Below are positions 60,675 through 64,000 of a stretch of DNA of 64,000 bases, piece by piece. Position numbers and translations under genes: made by a program. Every line of letters begins with the position of its first letter. The stretch's first letter is position 1. The notes under the pieces were generated by a model. The model did not search any database. It was given only the letters and a program-made list of their open reading frames with translations, and was not told the origin of the DNA. The stretch comes from CAIWHR01 sp963773195 (GTDB lineage Bacteria; Pseudomonadota; Gammaproteobacteria; Burkholderiales; Casimicrobiaceae). The stretch covers positions 1-64,000 of the forward strand of contig CAVZAE010000019.1 in the NCBI GenBank assembly GCA_963773195.1, read 5' to 3'.

Positions 60675-61037
60675 TCAGCTCGATTCGACCTTGCGCCGCA
60701 TCGCAGTGAGCAGGTACCGATGAAACATGTGGCAGACGGCGGCTTCGATCGGCATCCACAACCAGCCGGGTCGCCGCCCGCCCAGGTAACGGGTCGTTAC
60801 CGTGACCTCCGTCTCGGTGCCGGATAGCTCGCGCAGCGTATAGCACCCGCCGGAAAGCCTCAGTCCGCCGCCGATCCCGATCGTCTGCGACGTCGAATCC
60901 GTAGTGGCGCTTCGGGTCGACGTGCGTCAGGCGTTTCAGAAGGTGCCCACCGTCGTTTGTACGAAGGCTTGTGGTGCAAGCCACACGGCTGCGACGGGCA
61001 GGCGAATCAGCCAGTACGGCGGGAACAGGTCGATCAT
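60675..61037 (-). CDS. SRPBCC-family protein (frameshifted)
   Basis: ATG at 61,037 overlaps the ligase stop (ATGA). It starts MIDLFPPYWLIRLPVAAVWL, then the frame is lost at the TTC TGA near 60,940 and LLKRLTHVDPKRHYGFDV appears in another frame; the end (GIGGGLRLSGGCYTLRELSG, GGRRPGWLWMPIEAAVCHMFHRYL, RRKVESS) returns to the first. This is the polyketide cyclase/START-like fold end. Either a sequencing-damaged gene or a decaying one. Function unknown; probably linked with the ligase. Confidence 0.55.
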
Positions 61038-62494
61038 GCCGAGGATCGTCCGCCATTTCTGTCCGCCACCATGTCCTTGGCGACGACGACCTCCCTGAGC
61101 TTCCCGCTGGAGCGGTCGATCTGCGGGGCGCGCTGATCGAGGCCGACATGCACGTTCGGCAGTGACTGTCGCGCCAGATAGCGACGCAGAGCAGCCGCGG
61201 CCGCTCTCCACGCCGCCCGGCGATCGATCTCCTCGGAGGCATCGAGGCGCAGCATCAGCCGGTCATCAGCCGTCTGCACGATCTGGAAACGGTGCACCTG
61301 CGCGGCCTCCTCGACGACGGTGGTCAGCGCCAGCGGCAGGAGCCGCACGACACTGCCGTCCGGCGCGTGCAGCGAGACCACATCGTCGCGCCGTCCCTCG
61401 ACCTGGATGGCCGGAAGCGGGCTTCCGCAGCTGCAGGGCTCGGGCTTCGCGATGACGCTGTCGCCGAGGTCGTACCTGATGATCGGCTGGACGCAATTGG
61501 CAAGATTGGTGAGAAGGACCGTATGCGAAGGCTCGCCGGGCGGCACCGGGCGGTATTCCGCATCGACAGGCTCGAGCAGCACCCAGTCGGCGTTGACGTG
61601 CAGCCAGCCCTGGGCGCAGGCGAAAGCGATGCTCATGCACTCCGATGCACCGTATTCGTTGGCGACGCGGCACCCGAATGCGCGCTCGATTTCCGCGGCC
61701 GCCGAAGGCTGCAGGCACTCCCCACCGGACCATAGATGCAGCGGCCGGATCTTGAGCCGTCCCGCGCGTTGCTCGTCCGCAAGCAGCGCGAGCATCGTCG
61801 GATAGCTGGCGAGAAACATCGGTTGATAGGCGTTCAGGTCGGCGACGAGCTGTGGCAGCGGATCGAGGATCGAGAATCCGCGCGCCGCGATCCAGGGGCT
61901 GCTCTGACAGACACGCTGCCACGAGGCGATGCTCGCGAAGTGCTCGCCGGTTGCGGCCACCAGTGCGGCGCGGGGTGTTCCCGTCAAGACCGCCCAAGGG
62001 TGTTTCGTGGCGAAGCGTAGCGGCTCGAGATGCGCGGCCATCAGGGCGTCGAATATCGCCAGGGCTTCGGCGTCCTGCACGTAGATCCCCGGGGTGCCCG
62101 TGCTACCCGAACTCTTCCACACGACATAGCGGTCGAGGTAACGCTCGCCGATATGCTTGCGGTCAGCCATGAACGCTTCGACGCCGGCCAGCTTCACTCC
62201 GGGATCGGTGACCCAATCGTCGAAGCGCGCCATCAACGCGCGCTTGGTCGAGATCGGCAGATCGTTCGGCGCCAGTACGCGCTGCGGCAGCGAACGGTAG
62301 GCGTCACGGTAGACCCGAGAGTGCCCTCGCGCGAACCCCACCAAAGCGGCAAAGCGACGGCGGCGTGCGGTGTCGATCGCGGCGGTGCCGCCGCTGCGCG
62401 TCGACCAGATTTCCCAGACGCGCGAAAGCCACCGCAAATACTCGGTCGAAGCTTGGATGGGTTCCCACGAATCGATGCGAGCCGCTTTCGTCAT
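61034..62494 (-). CDS. PaaK/F390-synthetase-like AMP ligase
   Basis: Intact 486 residues of the ANL family. KSSGSTGTPGIYVQD at about 128-142 is the P-loop; WSGGECLQPSAAAEIE, NEYGASECMSIAFA and RYDLGDSVI give the adenylation core; the C-terminal lid ends SSGKLREVVVAKD with the catalytic Lys. Related to phenylacetate-CoA ligase and capsular-type adenylating proteins. The substrate cannot be told. Overlaps the SRPBCC gene by four bases. Confidence 0.8.
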   Translation of the reverse strand: MTKAARIDSWEPIQASTEYLRWLSRVWEIWSTRSGGTAAIDTARRRRFAALVGFARGHSRVYRDAYRSLPQRVLAPNDLPISTKRALMARFDDWVTDPGVKLAGVEAFMADRKHIGERYLDRYVVWKSSGSTGTPGIYVQDAEALAIFDALMAAHLEPLRFATKHPWAVLTGTPRAALVAATGEHFASIASWQRVCQSSPWIAARGFSILDPLPQLVADLNAYQPMFLASYPTMLALLADEQRAGRLKIRPLHLWSGGECLQPSAAAEIERAFGCRVANEYGASECMSIAFACAQGWLHVNADWVLLEPVDAEYRPVPPGEPSHTVLLTNLANCVQPIIRYDLGDSVIAKPEPCSCGSPLPAIQVEGRRDDVVSLHAPDGSVVRLLPLALTTVVEEAAQVHRFQIVQTADDRLMLRLDASEEIDRRAAWRAAAAALRRYLARQSLPNVHVGLDQRAPQIDRSSGKLREVVVAKDMVADRNGGRSSA

Positions 62495-62521
62495 CGCGTT
62501 CCGTCGCGGTGGCCGAATGCC

Positions 62522-62965
62522 CTAGCGCACGACGAGCACCGGCAGCTTCGAATGCGTCAGGACCTTCTGCGTTTCACTGCCGAGCAGAAGCGCTGACAGG
62601 CCGCGCCGGCCGTGCGACGCCATCACGATGGCATCGCACTTGCCCTTTCGGGCCGCCGCAAGGATCGCTTCCCAAGGCGTTTCGGCAATCGCGTGAACCG
62701 ATTTGAAGTCGATTCCGGCCGCCTCCGCCTTGATCGACACGGGTTTCAGGATGTTTTCGGCCTGCTTGGCACAGAGCGCGGTGTACTCCTTGCGCGGCAT
62801 CGGGACAACGTAGGATCCCTCTCCGTACACCGGCGTTGGATAGCCCGGGGATGCGTAGAACGCCGTAAGCCCGGCACCGACCGCTTGCGCAAGCGCGATC
62901 GCATGCGCCACCGCCTTATCCGACAGCTTGGATCCGTCGGTCGCAACGAGAAGATGCTGGTACAT
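62522..62965 (-). CDS. Universal stress protein, UspA family
   Basis: Intact 147 residues: MYQHLLVATDGSKLSDKAV start, then ATP-binding G-x2-G-x9-GS in MASHGRRGLSALLLGSETQ. Probably binds ATP in the cytoplasm and is induced by stress. The start has aggagg-like bases (gaaggaggga) upstream. It lies 27 bases from the ligase and 33 bases from the cytochrome gene on the same strand. Confidence 0.92.
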   Translation of the reverse strand: MYQHLLVATDGSKLSDKAVAHAIALAQAVGAGLTAFYASPGYPTPVYGEGSYVVPMPRKEYTALCAKQAENILKPVSIKAEAAGIDFKSVHAIAETPWEAILAAARKGKCDAIVMASHGRRGLSALLLGSETQKVLTHSKLPVLVVR

Positions 62966-62998
62966 GATTCCCTCCTTCGCTCGGTTCCCGTCGCGCAC

Positions 62999-63319
62999 CT
63001 ACTCCTTTAGCGAGAGGATGTACTCGACCATCGTCTTCGCATCGGCCTCGGAGACCTCCGGATGCGGCGGCATGTGCCACGGACCTTCGCCGTGGCGGCC
63101 GTTTCGCACCGATGCGACCAGCATCGGGATTGCTTGCGGCTTGCCCCTGTAGCGGGCAGCAATGTCGGCGAACGCGGGACCGGCTTTTGGTTCGCGATCC
63201 GAATGACAGAAGTAACACTTGTACTGTTCCAGCATCGCCGGAGCCTGCGCGCGGGCAAGACCCGCCGCCCATACGAGAGCCGTGAGAACAAAGCAGGCAA
63301 GGTTCATGCGGACCGCCAT
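62999..63319 (-). CDS. Small monohaem cytochrome c
   Basis: Start ATG 63,319, or 63,307. Signal LACFVLTALVWAAGLARA, haem site QYKCYFCHSDREP, a Met ligand candidate in GPWHMPPHPEVSEADAKTMV, and end YILSLKE. About 100 residues, c551/c552-size. Periplasmic electron carrier. Grouped with UspA and Hsp20 genes. Confidence 0.88.
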   Translation of the reverse strand: MAVRMNLACFVLTALVWAAGLARAQAPAMLEQYKCYFCHSDREPKAGPAFADIAARYRGKPQAIPMLVASVRNGRHGEGPWHMPPHPEVSEADAKTMVEYILSLKE

Positions 63320-63447
63320 GGCTCTCCGATGCGCAAGCGCGCGCCGCCGCCACGCCGAGGGGTTCGGCGACGGGTTCCTCCCTTTAGTCCGCCCTCGGGA
63401 ACCGACGTGGCCTCCCACTTGGGGCCACGCCGTCCGTACCGTCCAAC

Positions 63448-63897
63448 TTATTGGACCTTCAGCTGCTTCATCGCACCGCCGTTGGTCTTCTTCGGCAGCG
63501 TGAGCTCGAGAATGCCGTCCTGATACCTGGCCTCGGCCTTGCTTTGGTCGACGTCGTGCATCAGCGTAAAGCTGCGCGACTGCGCGCCGCAGTACCGCTC
63601 GTTGCGCAGGACTGTTTCGCCCTTCTTCTCTTCCGTTTCCTTTTTGAGCTCCGTCGCGATCGAAACGAGGTTGTCTTCGACCGCCACGTGGATATCCTCC
63701 CTCTTCACGCCCGGGACTTCGGCTTTCACGTGATAGGCCTTGTCGTCCTCGGAGACGTCCATCCGGATCTCCCTTTCCATGGGGAGATTGCGGCCGGAGG
63801 GCCGCATCTGCGTCATCCGGAACAAGTCGTCGAAATCGCGGAACGGCACCAAGCTCAAGAAATCGCTGTACGGATCGAAACGAGTGATGTTTGCCAT
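63448..63897 (-). CDS. Hsp20-family small heat-shock protein
   Basis: Intact 149 residues. Alpha-crystallin domain from about 41: EIRMDVSEDDKAYHVKAEVPGVKREDI, LVSIATELKKETEEKKGE, RSFTLMHDVDQSKAEARYQDGILELTLPKK. The chaperone motif is GILELTLPKK and the N-terminal arm is FDPYSDFLSLVPFRDFDDLF. Holdase for unfolding proteins in the cytoplasm. Last gene before the window end. Confidence 0.93.
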   Translation of the reverse strand: MANITRFDPYSDFLSLVPFRDFDDLFRMTQMRPSGRNLPMEREIRMDVSEDDKAYHVKAEVPGVKREDIHVAVEDNLVSIATELKKETEEKKGETVLRNERYCGAQSRSFTLMHDVDQSKAEARYQDGILELTLPKKTNGGAMKQLKVQ

Positions 63898-64000
63898 CGA
63901 AGTTCTCCAGCTTTGTTTCGTACTGGTGCCGGCGGAGGCCCTCGCGGGAACCCGGCGGCGCCCGTTGCGCCAAGGGTGCGAACACCTCGTTGCAACTCGA

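Noticed and set aside
60675..61037. A true programmed stop or selenocysteine at the in-frame TGA
   Set aside because: A second TGA follows nine bases later and the missing segment is readable in another frame, so indel error or decay is simpler.

Overview
The window is very probably two pieces of bacterial DNA from different phyla joined near position 30,980. Bases 1 to about 30,975 look actinobacterial, probably Acidimicrobiia-like. This rests on GC-rich DNA with many GTG starts and on a gene order that matches the Mycobacterium tuberculosis Rv3661-Rv3654c / Rv3649 / topA / holB neighbourhood: HAD phosphatase, Ssd/CpaE-like ATPase, cpaF, tadB, tadC, DUF4244 pilin, tadE, Rv3654c-like protein, DUF1998 helicase, topA, tmk, holB, tRNA-Thr. 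From about 30,990 to the end the genes are proteobacterial (beta or gamma; I cannot decide which): cyoABCD quinol oxidase, MtrA/MtrB, YegP, an ECF43-like sigma factor with its kinase, UspA and Hsp20. One open frame crosses the join and fuses the signal peptide of a proteobacterial secreted protein to an actinobacterial winged-helix protein.

Many genes are broken by single-base frameshifts. At each of the eight sites I resolved by hand, one extra base had been inserted. These are most simply sequencing or assembly errors, not pseudogenes. I annotate whole genes across them. Intact tracts (about 17.5-19.5, 33.4-38.6, 49.7-60.7 and 61.0-63.9 kb) alternate with damaged ones.

Left part: an ECF sigma factor with a membrane partner; a Thr-rich secreted protein; a HAD phosphatase facing a Tad/Flp-like pilus operon (3.2-7.75 kb); a WxL/DUF916-like cell-surface locus (8.0-11.8 kb); a DUF1998 helicase; an LCP ligase with a lipoprotein; a potassium module (OB-fold protein, two TrkA subunits, a KimA-like permease); an MntR-like regulator behind a promoter with an operator in its spacer; a proton-pumping pyrophosphatase; DedA; then topA, MFS, tmk, holB, tRNA-Thr(CGT) and an AbiEi/AbiEii-like pair cut by the join.

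Right part: a PQQ dehydrogenase with its own haem domain; a class A beta-lactamase and, two genes on, a B3 metallo-beta-lactamase; an acyl-CoA ligase; an MFS exporter; an RlmN-like methyltransferase with a class II aldolase; then on one strand a decahaem cytochrome (MtrA type), an MtrB/PioB porin, a dihaem cytochrome c and cyoABCD, a plausible outer-membrane electron conduit beside a quinol oxidase.

The strongest candidate for an undescribed system is at 51.4-56.4 kb. A SIR2-like/TIR fusion protein and an nSTAND ATPase with about 15 WD40 repeats are encoded 3 bp apart, which looks like an NAD-depleting immune effector paired with its sensor. A divergent canonical sirtuin, an ECF43-like sigma factor lacking the usual acidic region-2 residues, and a Ser/Thr kinase with a membrane anchor follow directly. 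The window ends with a PaaK-like ligase, an SRPBCC remnant, UspA, a small cytochrome c and Hsp20.
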